Shown here: positions 44,303-55,298 of the stretch, piece after piece
Position numbering within the stretch: position 1 is the first letter of the stretch
Layout of the letters: each line of letters starts with the position of its first letter
Assembly (NCBI GenBank): GCA_002077065.1
Contig: NAJO01000022.1
Span: 620,001-684,000 of the forward strand
Direction of reading: 5' to 3'
DNA from: Cryoendolithus antarcticus
Lineage: Eukaryota; Ascomycota; Dothideomycetes; Cladosporiales; Cladosporiaceae
Length of the DNA stretch: 64,000 bases
Program-made: the position numbers and the translations under genes
The notes under the pieces: model-generated
Told to the model about the DNA's origin: nothing
Database searches by the model: none
What the model saw: only the letters and a program-made list of their open reading frames with translations

Positions 44303-44708
44303 TGCTGTGAGTGTGCCCACCGGGTTAAGCTCGCTACCTGGGAATGGAGCGAGAGATGAGGTACAGAAGCTCGAGAGGACAAGAAAGAGGTATATTACCT
44401 GATACTACAGCTCATGTTCGCGCTATGTTCCTGTGCCACATGCAGCACACTATATAAGGTGCCATGCAGTGGCAAGGATGAGCGAGTGCACTACCGGTAC
44501 TTGAAGTTGACGAGTTGCGCTCGAGCAAGCCCCCCACTCTGCCGAAACCGGAAGGAGCAGCGATGCATCACGTGACGGGTCAAGTCAGGAGTGTACTGCC
44601 ATCATGTTAGGATGTTGACAGGTGCGAGTTAGACGTGTGAGATACAAGGACGCAGTCCCTTAGGAAAGTGCTGTGATGTACAGAGAAATAGCAAGGCCGA
44701 GCGACAGC
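44303..44708. other. Intergenic region, ALDH promoter
   Basis: Between the ALDH start and the end of HAS1 on the same strand. A TATA-type sequence (tatataagg, 44451-44459) lies about 150 bases upstream of the ALDH ATG; its canonical orientation is rightward, so its role is uncertain. Confidence 0.4.
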
Positions 44709-46814
44709 TCATCGCCTCGCCCCAAACGACTTCTGCTTCGGCTGGCTGCCATACGCTCGTCGTCCGCCGACCTGATCCTTCGACTTCATGCTCGCGCCCA
44801 AGTTGATATCTACCCTGGGTGGTGTTGCGAAGCCGAAGCTCTTCGCCACTTTCTTCAAGTCCAGCGCGTTGACATTGAAAACACTCCGCAAGCTGTGACT
44901 TGCATATGCTTGCAGGTATGATCGGTAGCCATCTTTGGCAGACTAGAAACAAGATTAGCAAAGGACGTCTACTAACGCTGGGAGGATGTAGCTCACCTTA
45001 TTGAGATAGTAGTTCTTTCCAACCAACATCTCCAGCTGACTCTGGATGTCGAGAATCTTCTTCGGTGGCAGCTCAAACTCCACAAGCGGTACCTTTGCCT
45101 CCTTCAGATGTGCCAGGAAGCCCACCTCACTTGGCTGTAAGAACATTAAGCTCTTGCCCTTGCCATGTGCGCCTCGCGCTGTTCGGCCAACGCGATGAAT
45201 GTAGTCTCTCGGGTCATCAGGCGGGTCGAACTGCACGATCCAGTCGACCGCGGGGATGTCGAGTCCTCTAGCAGCGACGTCGGTACAGATGAGTGTGCCA
45301 TGCTTCGCATTGATGAACTCGAAGAAAGTGTTGGTCCGCTTTTGCTGCTTTTGCTTGCCATGTAGATCGAGTACGGGGAGGTCGATGTAGTTGAGGAGCT
45401 CGGAGTAGTATTTGACACAGTTGCAAGACGAGAAGAAGACGATGATCTTCTTCTTGGGGTGCTTCTTCAGGAACGTGAAAAGTAGACGGAAGCGCATGTC
45501 GGAGTCGCAGATCACGTAGCCTTGCTCGAGGCCGGCAACTGTGGAGTGCTCTTGTGCGTGATCGACATTGATGTAGAGGGGACCTGGTCGGAGTGATATA
45601 CGTGCCAGATCCTCGACCTTGGTCGTCTGTGTGGCTGAGAAGAGCATCGTCTGTCGCTCCTCTTTCGGCAGGATCTTGATGACCTGCCGCATCTCGTCTT
45701 CGAAACCGACTTCCAGAATCCGATCGGCCTCGTCAATGATGAGTGCCTTTACGTTCTTGAAGACAAAGCCTTGAGTATTTTGCAGGTGATCAAGCAGGCG
45801 GCCAGGTGTGGCGATCAGAAGATTCACGCCTTTCCCCAGCTTCTCAGCTTCCGCTCGTCGGTTCGCGCCACCAATTACGATTCCATAGGTCTGCGAGTGG
45901 TGCTCCATGAGTTCGCGCGCGACACCGAAGATTTGCAAGGCAAGCTCTCGTGTCGGCGAAACCACAATTACACCGGTACCGTTACGAGGCTTGAAGCGGA
46001 GGGAGTGCAGCATCTCGATAGCGGGTATGAGGAACGCCAGAGTCTTGCCCGATCCGGTTTTTGCAGCACCCAGCACATCGCGGCCAGCCAGTAGGGGTGG
46101 TATCGCTCTCCTTTGAATCTCTGTCATCGTATCGTATGGCATGCCGTCGATTGCTTTCATCGTGCGCTCCGACAGCTTGAGCTCTGTAAATTTCTGTGGC
46201 TCTGAAGCCGTATCTGGTAGCGAGACTCCAAGCGCAGAGGGCAGGTCGCTTGGCAGCTTGACTTGGCCAGCATCCTCGAGTTCCTCATCGTCGCCTTCGG
46301 TCCCATTTGTCTGTTCGTGCGTGCCGTTTGATGTTGATTCGTCTGCGCTAGGCTGCTCTGCAGTTGCCTCAGCCGTGTCATTTCCCTCGTCGAATCCAGC
46401 AAAATCGTCGTCATCATCAACGATTGGAGCCTGCTCAACAGCCTCTGCATCGTCTTGCGCTTCGGGCTCAGCATTCCCTGCTGCCTCTCGCAGCTCCTCT
46501 TGCACTTGCGCTACGACTGCAGGCTCTGTGATTGCTTCGCCCGCTGCTTCAACAACCTTCTTCTCCTTCCGCTTCCGCTCCCTCTTGTGCTCCTTCTTCG
46601 CTCGCTTGGTTGCAGGCTCCACATCAGGCTCATCGTCACTTCCTGACGCATGCCCATTCACCTGTGATGCACCATTGACTGCGTCCTCTGTCACAGCGCT
46701 CTCGTCCTCGAGCTTCCGCTTCTTCCTCTCCTCCTTCCTCAGCTTCTTCGCCGCTCGTGCCTCAACATCCATTTTAGCTGTCTCAGCTACCGGATCGGGC
46801 AAACCTCCAGACAT
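44709..46814 (-). CDS. HAS1: DEAD-box ATP-dependent RNA helicase Has1 (ribosome biogenesis)
   Basis: Two exons: 46814-44997 and 44942-44709, 683 aa with the start placed at ATG 46814. In-frame ATGs at 46904 and 46769 are alternatives, and a GTAAGG just after the 46904 ATG could be a 5' UTR donor. A Lys/Glu-rich N-terminus precedes the core: [16 protein letters not shown] (motif I), [65 protein letters not shown] and [11 protein letters not shown]. The second exon supplies the Has1 tail, with [20 protein letters not shown] and [12 protein letters not shown]. Has1 acts in nucleolar 40S and 60S assembly. Confidence 0.95.
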
Positions 46815-47150
46815 GAATGCAGGCTTTGCTGGCTTGCGATAGAAGAACCTTGCTTTGCGCTCTCGAATCGGCCTTACAAAGTCGTCGGAGCTGGCATAGA
46901 GCATGTCTTCGGAGGAGGGCAAGTGCGACTGCCATTTCTGCCGTCTGCGCTTTCTGCACCTCGAACTTTTATGTGGGGACTTCGTGCAGTAGTTGCCGAG
47001 CCGAGAAGCCGTGCTGGAAAATACACGCCAGTCATGACGTCGACTGCTGCTAGGGTTCAATGCCTCGACTTTGCCATTAGACCTCGCAAAAGTGCATCTC
47101 CCCTACACTGCCAGCCTCATCACCTAGACATCACCCACATACCCCTCGCC
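46815..47150. promoter_or_regulatory. Divergent promoter region HAS1 / SDH5
   Basis: Short region between divergently transcribed genes. The HAS1 frame stays open to 47060 without an ATG beyond 46904. CT-rich sequence precedes the ATG at 47151. Regulatory function inferred from orientation. Confidence 0.45.
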
Positions 47151-48180
47151 ATGTCTTCCGCTCGCCTCGTTGTTCGCTCCGCAAGGCTCGCGACTCGCAG
47201 CCTCCGCCCATTCCATACCACTCCCTCCCGCACCGTCAACACCAACGACCGTCACCAGGATACTGCAGAGCAATACCGCAAGTTCCAGATGGAGAAGCCC
47301 CTGAACCCCCACATGACAAACACGACTTCCACGATCGCAAACGAGATGCCCAGCATTGGGAAGGACAACGCGCCACCAGAACTCATCACGAATGTGGACC
47401 CAAACTTCACTCCCAAGGACTCAGTGCCCGAGAACACCGAGCGCATGACAGGCGGCACCCAAGCCGGCACGCCCAAAGATGGCAAGAACGCCGACCTAGA
47501 TGTAGGTGAAATCGACGGAGGAACCTTCAAAGTCGAGCCCCTCCGCCGCACGGGCGAGGACGACAACACTATGCGTGCCCGTCTCATCTGTCAGTTTACT
47601 TGTATACATGTAGAGCCTAAGCGCTGACACTGATCATTCTCCAACAGACCAAAGCCGGAAACGCGGCACACTAGAATCCGATCTCCTGCTCTCGACTTTC
47701 GCAGACGCGAACCTCGGCCACATGACTTCCTCGCAGCTGAAGCAGTACGACATTTTCCTTGACGAGAACGACTGGGACATCTACTACTGGGTCACGCAGG
47801 AGCCGACGCCGACTTCAATGGCCTACGCCGAGGGTGCTGGGCCAGAGCACGCTGCCCCAGAAGCCCAAGGCCAGGCTGCTCCTGGACAGCCGGAGGCAAA
47901 GGCACCAGACGGCGGTCCTGCATCATTCACAGACAATTGGCGGCAGAACAAGCCACGGTCAGGCGAGTGGGCGCAGACTGTGGGCACTTTTAAGCCGGCG
48001 TATCGACCTGTGCCTCAGCGATGGAAGAACAGTGAGGTTTTGGCTATGCTGAGGAAGCATGTTGAGGCGAGAAAGGCTGGTGGCAATGTTCATGATATTG
48101 CTGGGCCTGACATCGTAGTCGAGAGTCAGGGGAAGGGTATGGCGTTCATGCCTGAGCTGCGGAACTTTGATCGACCTTGA
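47151..48180 (+). CDS. sdh5: Succinate dehydrogenase assembly factor 2 (Sdh5/Emi5), mitochondrial
   Basis: Two exons: 47151-47589 and 47648-48180; 323 aa. The N-terminus [20 protein letters not shown] is a clear mitochondrial presequence. After a variable linker, the core begins [20 protein letters not shown], split by the intron, and continues with [20 protein letters not shown] and [15 protein letters not shown], the Sdh5 signature. Sdh5 promotes covalent FAD attachment to Sdh1 of complex II. The C-terminal extension after the core is unusually long (over 100 residues, Pro/Ala/Gln-rich, then [18 protein letters not shown]), as in some filamentous fungi. Confidence 0.93.
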
Positions 48181-48819
48181 TAGGCTGTTCTGGCGTGCTC
48201 GAATAGATGACTGTACTGCTAGTGTATATATGTAACTTACTCTACAACACTTAATGTGCAGCTTACTGAAGGACACGTCACAGCACATGCGCTGTTCCTT
48301 GCACTAAGCTGCCAACCTGCCATGGACTTGCATCCAAAGCCATCTTCCTCCGTCCGAAGTGATGTCCAATCTCCGTTCATTTGTTTCGTGACCGTATCAG
48401 AGTGGACTATCCTGAACAGATGAGACGGAAGCGCTAGCTTGAACGCTATTGGCGGGGCACGTAACACCGCATGAAGGGAGTCGATTGTAATCCCGATATT
48501 CGCTGCATATTTCCTGTCGCACGAAGATATTCCTCGGAAGCACTGGTCGATTAGTCGGGACAAGAGGTGCTGGGCAAGAGAAATATAGAAATAGCCGCGG
48601 CGCAAGGAGATTGGACGACGCAGCCGCCTGGACCTGGACTGACACCTTCGTCTGACGTACCATGCATGGGTAGGGAGACAACAGGTACGAGATATATACG
48701 ATAGACCGGACGAAGCAGCGAACACAGACGAGACGGGATTCCCGAGTACATCGCCTGCATTTCACGACTGCCACCACACCTCCCCAGACCCGCCCGTAGC
48801 AGCGCCCCCAACACCAACC
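48181..48819. other. Intergenic region, promoter of the MAPKK gene
   Basis: About 0.64 kb between SDH5 and the kinase gene. A TATA-like run (gagatatatacgata) is at about 48690, 130 bases before the kinase ATG. A leftward open frame of 162 codons (48237-48725) starts with GTG and shows no domain. Confidence 0.4.
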
Positions 48820-50420
48820 ATGGCCGACCCTTTCCAAGCCCGCACGATGAAACGCAAAAACGTCAAAGGCCTCGCCCTCTCCGCGCCTCCCAAACCCCTT
48901 CCCCCTTCAGCCCAAGACTCGCAGCTCCCCGGCGCCCTCGGCGACTCGCTGAACGACCGCCCCGATACGCTCGAAATTGGCGTCGAGTTCCGTCTCGACT
49001 TGCGATCCGAAGATCTCGTCGTGCTGAAGGAACTCGGCGCAGGGAACGGTGGCACGGTGTCGAAGGTGATGCATTCGGCTACGAAGGTTGTGATGGCGAG
49101 GAAGATCATTCATGTTGAGGCGAAGAAGGAGGTTAGGAAGCGGATTGTGCGGGAGCTGCAGATTATGTTTGAGTGTAATAGTCCGTATATTGTGGGATTT
49201 TATGGGGCGTTTATGAATGAGAGTGGGGATGTCACGATGTGTATGGAGTATGCTGATGTTGGGTGAGTCTGCCGGAGCATTAGGTGGGTGAGAGAAGGAA
49301 GGGTGTGCTAACGGAGGAATGCAGATCACTGGACAGTATATCGAAGAACTTCGGACCTGTACGGGTGGATGTCCTGGGCAAGATTGCAGAGGCTATTTTG
49401 GGTGGGCTGTCGTATCTGTACCAGGCACACAGGATCATGCACCGAGACATCAAGCCTTCGAACGTACTAGTGAACAGCAGAGGGCAGATCAAACTTTGCG
49501 ACTTTGGCGTCAGCAGCGAGCTCGAGAACAGCGTGGCAGATACGTTCGTGGGTACAGGCACATACATGGCACCAGAGCGGATACAAGGCAGTCCATACAC
49601 CGTCAAGAGTGACGTGTGGAGTGTTGGACTTACCCTGATGGAGCTGGCGATTGGCAAGTTCCCTTTCAGCATTGAGAGTGAAGATGGAGACGAGGATACC
49701 GCAGGACCGCAAGGGATCTTGGATTTACTTCAGCAAATCGTCCTAGAGCCTGCACCAAAGCTACCCAAGAGCGACGCCTTCCCGTCTATACTGGAGGACG
49801 TCATTGCAAAATGCCTGATGAAGAATCCGGAAGAGCGACCAACGCCCAAAGAACTCTTCGATACGGATCCATTCCTACGAGCAGCAAAACGCACACCTGT
49901 GGACCTTGAGCAATGGGCAGTGAGCATGATGGAGAAGCACAACCGCAAATCTCATCTGGTGCCACCTCTTACGCCTTCAACTCAAGCCCTCCTCCGAGGT
50001 CAAGATACACCCCTGATCACTGCGCAAGCGCCGTCATCGGAACGGACACCAACAGTAGGCACAATACCCATCTCGTCGGCACCTCTGAACGGCGTCTCAA
50101 CACCCGCTACCGCGCGGCCATCGTTCCCTACACGAACCAGCAGCTCGCAGCAGACGCCTAGGGACAGTGGATACGCGCAGCAGCAACAACAACAACAACA
50201 GCAGACGCAGATGAATCTGCCCATACGACAGGCACCTCCACTTACGAGTCGGAGACCGGAGTCGTTGCAGCAGCAGCCACAGCCACAGCACAGACCTGAT
50301 ACATCGGGAAGTGATCGTAGCGATAACACGAGACGGGCGCCTAGAGCACAGTATCCTGAGGTGCCGAGGAGTGGGTACGGCAACGGAGACAGTGGACGCT
50401 ATGTTGAGAGCTATCGATGA
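48820..50420 (+). CDS. MAP kinase kinase, Ste7/Mst7 type
   Basis: Two exons: 48820-49262 and 49325-50420; 512 aa. The N-terminus has the KRKNVKGLAL motif seen in Ste7-type MAPKKs. The kinase domain has LKELGAGNGGTVSKVMH (glycine loop), the invariant Lys in VMARKIIH, IMHRDIKPSNVLVNSRGQIK, CDFGVSSELENSVADTFVGT and GTYMAPERIQG. In the activation loop the Ser and Thr of NSVADT are the expected MAPKKK phosphorylation sites. The C-terminal tail is disordered with a poly-Gln run (about 50177-50205). Ste7-type kinases activate the Fus3/Kss1-type MAPK that controls mating and, in plant pathogens, invasive growth. Confidence 0.92.
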
Positions 50421-51106
50421 GGATCTGGAGACTGAAGACGAGATGCGAGATCGAAGCAAGGCGAGGTGCAAGATGATCAGCGCCATAGTGCGACTAGCCA
50501 CGGAGTGCACGCGTGACTGATTGCGTGCTGCGGACCACGCTATATCCGCTGTGAACTCGTGTGACAGCACACCGAAGGCATGGATTGTGGGCCGCGTGAC
50601 ACCAGCCACGAGATCAGCTGCCGTGTTACGGGTATTGCGAGCTCCGCCGGCAGCGTGGCGCTACTCTACAGGGTTGGTGGTATGGGACAGCCAGATGGAG
50701 TGGCGAGTGATGGCGACGATAGGTGGACACTTGGAAGAGGAAGAGGAGGTTTAGATACCCTTTGCATTGACATCTCAATATTGTGCATCCTATATGTTGA
50801 CTAAGCGATGTCGTCTGTGAAACCTTTGGACTTCAAGCACAGTCTGCAAGACAGGCACTTCTGCATTTTCCGTTTATCGCCAGACGGGCTACATTATCAG
50901 GTGGAACCGCGTCTCCATGGCCTAAAGTGATATCGCAGGTGTTTCATAATGGCCACAATGCGGTGATTTTTCACCGGTTCTTGATCATCCCCTGTGCAGA
51001 TCTCGTGTTCTGAATGTACGGTAAGCATCCATCTCAATCACCCTGTCCCTCGCCCTCCTGAGCGTGCGATGCACATGGAGATACCGTAGGTCTTCCGCTT
51101 GGGACT
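50421..51106. other. Intergenic region upstream of the HET gene
   Basis: About 0.69 kb. Frames open on the plus strand around 50521-50804 have no recognisable domain. It should contain the MAPKK terminator and the HET promoter. Confidence 0.4.
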
Positions 51107-53236
51107 ATGGAGCGCATCCCTCGAAGCGCATATCCCGAGCGGCTCACGAAGTCCAACTTCCGTCTGCTTGAGCTGGCCATACCGCCCATAGAGGACTTCT
51201 TGAATGCGAGCGTACGCACTTCTATATCATGCACTCTCATCACGTTTCCCTTAGAGGCTTGTCCCGCATACGAGTGCATATCCTACGCATGGGACGAGCC
51301 ACTGGCCAATCGTGGACATGTCGAAACTACGGCACTCGTCAATGGCGTTGAGACCGCCATCACGCCGAACCTCGCTCATGCAATGCGACAACGGATCGCA
51401 GCTGTGTACGCAGAGCCCTACCGCAACGAAGGGGGAACTGCATGGTTCTGGATCGACGCTGTCTGTATCAATCAGGCGGACTTCGAGGAGCGGACTATAC
51501 AGGTGTCTATCATGCACATCATCTATCGAAATTCCGTGAAAGTCCTCGTGTGGCTTGGGCCAGATCCTGACAATGAAGCATACCAGGTGCGGGAATTCTT
51601 TCGCGCGATACTGCAGCAGTACTACGAGAACAACTATGACGAGTTCTTTCTGTCAAAACTGCAGGACCGCTCGCTAGAGGGCACAAATCTACCTCGCTAC
51701 GAGGCCGCCATCTGGAAAAAGACAGTGCGATTCTGGGACCGCGCGTACTTCAGCCGATCTTGGGTGCTGCAGGAGATCGCTCTGGCGAAGCAAGCAGAGA
51801 TCTGGTGTGGACCGACTTGGTTCATGCGGCAGGAGTTGGGTGAAATCTCCTGGTTTTATCTCAGAAGCGAGATTGGGAAGACATTGATCCCACTGCGATA
51901 TGGGACGTCGATAGGGGACAAAAGCTACGAAGGTCATATGATTGGCACTACTACCTTGCGTTATCAGGCGATGCGAAATTTGCTGGCTGGCGACCGATCC
52001 GAGTCGGCGAACCCGAAGATGTTTGCGGATCGGCTTGTGGGTCTGGGACGACAGCTTTCCATCGGGGAGGGGCGGACGGCCATGCTAAGGATCTTTGCGC
52101 AACAGCTGCACGCTTGCTTTGCTACCGAGACCACAGATCCTCGGGACAGGATTAATGTTCTGTTGGTCATTATGAAGCAGGTGGCTTCTGTCTACGGATT
52201 TCCTGAGCTTCCTCTGAGTATCGATTACTCAAAGTCAGCTGCAATCGTGTTTCAGGAGGTCACTACTTGGGTGATCGAGGAGAGTGGCTGGCTTGGTATT
52301 CTGGGTCTAGTGCATGAGCGACGGACTGTTGAGCAGAGTCATCGAAGCAACATGCCATCCTGGGTGATTGACTTCACGGCTAACAAACCATCAGGTCCGA
52401 CTCTGATTCGGGTCCGTGGGAATCAACCCGGCCTTGTACAAGCCACTCAGTTTTGCACCGGTGCACGCGAACCACGAATCCATGGATCGATACTAGAAGT
52501 CAGCATTCGGCATATCGGCACAGTCACGCATGTTGGGAACTCCTACAACGAAATGATCGATGATGGCGACTTCGATGCCACAGCAGCTCTCCTCCTCACC
52601 TGTCCGGCACTCATTAACTCCCACGGCCGGAATCGCATCGACTGGTGGATCAATACATTTCAAGCATGCGAAAGCGCAACGCCATGCGATCAGAACACCC
52701 GCGCCAACTTCTCGCATTGGCTACGGTGGCTGACCTGGCGAAGAATCCTGCGAGATTGGGGAGCCGGGACACTTACAGATGCAGCTGACTTCTTCCGGAC
52801 GCAGGTGTCGGTTATGCAACTTGCAAGCGAGGACGAAATTCATACTATCCCGACTTACGACTTCTGGAGGGACGTTCTACCCTTCCCGGCGAAGCAAGAT
52901 AGATTGTTCCGGGACAGAACTTCGGATGAGTTCAAACTTGAGCTGCCGTTGCAGGGCAGGCGGCTGGTGCTACTGGACAATTTGGGCGCTCCGCCTTGCC
53001 CTGCTGCAAAATTGCTGGCTGTCGTGCCGCAGACAGTTGTGGTCGGCGACGAGGTCTGCCTCGTTGCCGGCTCTGCAACTCCTTGTTTGTTGCGGCGAGC
53101 AGAAAGTGATATCCAGTCGCCCATGGTCATGAGAATGCCGCGTGCTTATTTCGTGGGCGAGGTATATGTGAACGGCTGTGGTGAGCCTGTAGATATGTTC
53201 GGAGACGGTGAGTGGGAGAGGCTACAGATTCTGTGA
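51107..53236 (+). CDS. Heterokaryon incompatibility (HET) domain protein
   Basis: Intronless, 709 aa from ATG 51107. The HET domain (residues about 45-240) shows its three blocks: YECISYAWDEP, WFWIDAVCINQADFEERTIQ with VLVWLGPDPDNEAYQV, and YFSRSWVLQEIALAKQAEIW ending CG. The long C-terminal part is divergent, with a final LLDNLGAPPCPAAKLLAVVP, LVAGSATPCLLRR and AYFVGEVYVNGCGEPVDMF, the usual end of large HET proteins. HET proteins trigger allorecognition cell death or other immune-like responses in ascomycetes, though most paralogues are uncharacterised. No NACHT or repeat domain is attached. Confidence 0.92.
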   Translation: MERIPRSAYPERLTKSNFRLLELAIPPIEDFLNASVRTSISCTLITFPLEACPAYECISYAWDEPLANRGHVETTALVNGVETAITPNLAHAMRQRIAAVYAEPYRNEGGTAWFWIDAVCINQADFEERTIQVSIMHIIYRNSVKVLVWLGPDPDNEAYQVREFFRAILQQYYENNYDEFFLSKLQDRSLEGTNLPRYEAAIWKKTVRFWDRAYFSRSWVLQEIALAKQAEIWCGPTWFMRQELGEISWFYLRSEIGKTLIPLRYGTSIGDKSYEGHMIGTTTLRYQAMRNLLAGDRSESANPKMFADRLVGLGRQLSIGEGRTAMLRIFAQQLHACFATETTDPRDRINVLLVIMKQVASVYGFPELPLSIDYSKSAAIVFQEVTTWVIEESGWLGILGLVHERRTVEQSHRSNMPSWVIDFTANKPSGPTLIRVRGNQPGLVQATQFCTGAREPRIHGSILEVSIRHIGTVTHVGNSYNEMIDDGDFDATAALLLTCPALINSHGRNRIDWWINTFQACESATPCDQNTRANFSHWLRWLTWRRILRDWGAGTLTDAADFFRTQVSVMQLASEDEIHTIPTYDFWRDVLPFPAKQDRLFRDRTSDEFKLELPLQGRRLVLLDNLGAPPCPAAKLLAVVPQTVVVGDEVCLVAGSATPCLLRRAESDIQSPMVMRMPRAYFVGEVYVNGCGEPVDMFGDGEWERLQIL

Positions 53237-55298
53237 TAATCTCGAGGCCAAATCTGAGGCACCCTCCTGGCACTCATTGCAGCCTGCTTGAGACGCCAAG
53301 CAAGGCGGAGAACATGGCTTGCATCGATTTTGTCATGTAAAGGCGAGCGTGGCTGCCGGTCCTTCACCAAACACTGCCCGTGTGGTCCTCTCAAACGGCG
53401 CTGAGACATATAGCCACTGGATCTCGGGCCGTCACCAGCAAGACAGAGAAGTCCACGAGCGGGCGTCCGGCTCTGTAGACTCACACTGTTGTGGATACTT
53501 CCAGCCGCACGTGAACGGCTTTCACTGCTGTAGTCCGTGAGGTGAGGTGGGCATAGTGGAGAACTTGGAATCCCATGTTGAAAGTTAGATTGCCTAAAAA
53601 GGGCATATGCAAACCCCGCAGGATCAGCATAGTGGAGTCTGCTTCACGGCTGGTACAGATTGCGCCGGACTGGCGATGAGTGGTGAAGATGGTGGTGAGA
53701 CATCACACTGATAGTTGATGATGTGAGCTCTTGGAGTGGAGTCTGAGGATCAGACATTGTGCTAGTATTGTGCGGTGAGGGAGGCTTGTGGGAATAAGCT
53801 CGCCAGCCATCTCTCCGGTCGAATATCATGAATGATTTCAAGCGGTACCGGGTGCAGTGATGCGATGGGTAAGATGGCGATCCATATGGCCCGCAGTAGA
53901 CGAAAGATCCACGTTGGTCGTTTGAAACAAGCAGCATGGTATGACTGAAGCACGTAGCGAGTAAAGTGTTCATGTGGTTTCGAGTTGCACAGCTTGCGTG
54001 CACGCACCATGATCGCCGCAGCCGGACGCCCAACCTTCTTTCTGTGGCCTTCTCCGGTCGACCTCACCTGAGCCATGCATCACGCAAAGGTCATCTGTGA
54101 GCCCTATACCCGCACACCTGCCATCATTCGACTAGCCGCAGTCAGGTCTCACAGTGAAGATGGAGCTATTACGAGTCAATGATGTTGGACCTTCCGCCTC
54201 GGCATGTCAGCCCGCATGCGAGGGGTTTCTTCTTTCGTAGCCACGACCAGTAAACGTGTCCGCAGCGTCGGCAGAGATGCGAAGCTATCTATCTGAGGCG
54301 GATTACCGGCCATGTGTGTGTATGGTACGCTTGCACGAGCGCTTGCGTCTACAGCCGCCTTACGTCGCGCCCACCGCTACTGGTCACTCCAGCATAACGG
54401 TACCACGCACCGGGCTAGACTGAAAGTGGGTGTAGAGCTCTTGGAAGATCGCCTTTCCGCACTGGTGTCGAAACGCTGGCTTCTGAGGTCACGCTCGAGT
54501 GCTTCCTTGCTAGTGCGCACAGCAGATGCTGAGGCTTTGGCCTGCTGCCCTTTCTAAAACGCAGGAAGCAATGCCGACAGCCAATAGCAGCGCATTGTCA
54601 GGGTATTCACCAGCACAGCATCGCAGGGCAAGCTGGGACCCGCGCGAGTCAAGCACTGAGATTCGGAAAGAAATGCTGCATTGTCATTGAATTCGCTTTG
54701 TTGACTGCGGCTATAGCCGCCGATCGTTGGTATGCAATTTAATCTACCGAGTGGCGTCAAGATGCCGACCGTTGAGTTTACGCCATACCCGTATGGCGCA
54801 ACAGCCACCCTACTTTTGCAACCCACATCGCAGACCTCAACAGCTTCGTCGACGATCAGATGGCACGGTATGCTAAACCCGCAAGAGCCGGCGGGCCACA
54901 ATACCTGCGGCAACCGAGCTACGCCTTTGTCATGCGCCTTGACGGCATCAGTCAAGTGGCATCACGGTAGCATTCCTGCCCCATCTTCTGCTACTGCGGC
55001 TCTTGCAGGTCGAGCCACTCTCCCGCCACTAACATAGCTAACATGTGCGCGTGCTGGTGTTGATCATACCAGACCACCGGGGCATGTGAGACACTTCGCG
55101 CATATGTTCGCATATCAAAGGAACTTGACGCCCACTGGTAGGTCAGTTCATTGTCTGCTGTGATTACCGCCGTTTCTTCCGAATACAAATCCCTCGACCT
55201 CCTTACAATAGACAATACCACTGCATGATTATCACACGTCATTCATTGATCAGACCCATTGGGTACCGCAACTTTTGGTAATCGACTTACCCATCAAC
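53237..55298. other. Gene-poor interval between the HET and amylase genes
   Basis: About 2 kb with no convincing gene. It holds scattered short frames with some protein-like sequence: minus-strand 53762-54076, minus-strand 54991-55242 (83 codons, ATG start, ends HAHMLAMLVAGEWLDLQEPQ), and a plus-strand stretch near 54790-54960 reading FATHIADLNSFVDDQMARYA in a frame without a start. These could be decayed gene remnants; none is identified. Confidence 0.4.
53762..54076 (-). CDS. Hypothetical small basic protein
   Basis: A 104-codon frame with a true ATG. Basic N-terminus (GEGHRKKVGRPAAAIMVRAR) and a more hydrophobic middle (WIFRLLRAIWIAILPIASLH) that could be a membrane segment. A GTGAGG after the third codon could be a donor. 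No family recognised. Confidence 0.2.
   Translation of the reverse strand: MAQVRSTGEGHRKKVGRPAAAIMVRARKLCNSKPHEHFTRYVLQSYHAACFKRPTWIFRLLRAIWIAILPIASLHPVPLEIIHDIRPERWLASLFPQASLTAQY

Noticed and set aside
48237..48725. Minus-strand frame of 162 codons between SDH5 and the MAPKK gene
   Set aside because: Starts with GTG, has no domain or splice signals and overlaps the kinase promoter.
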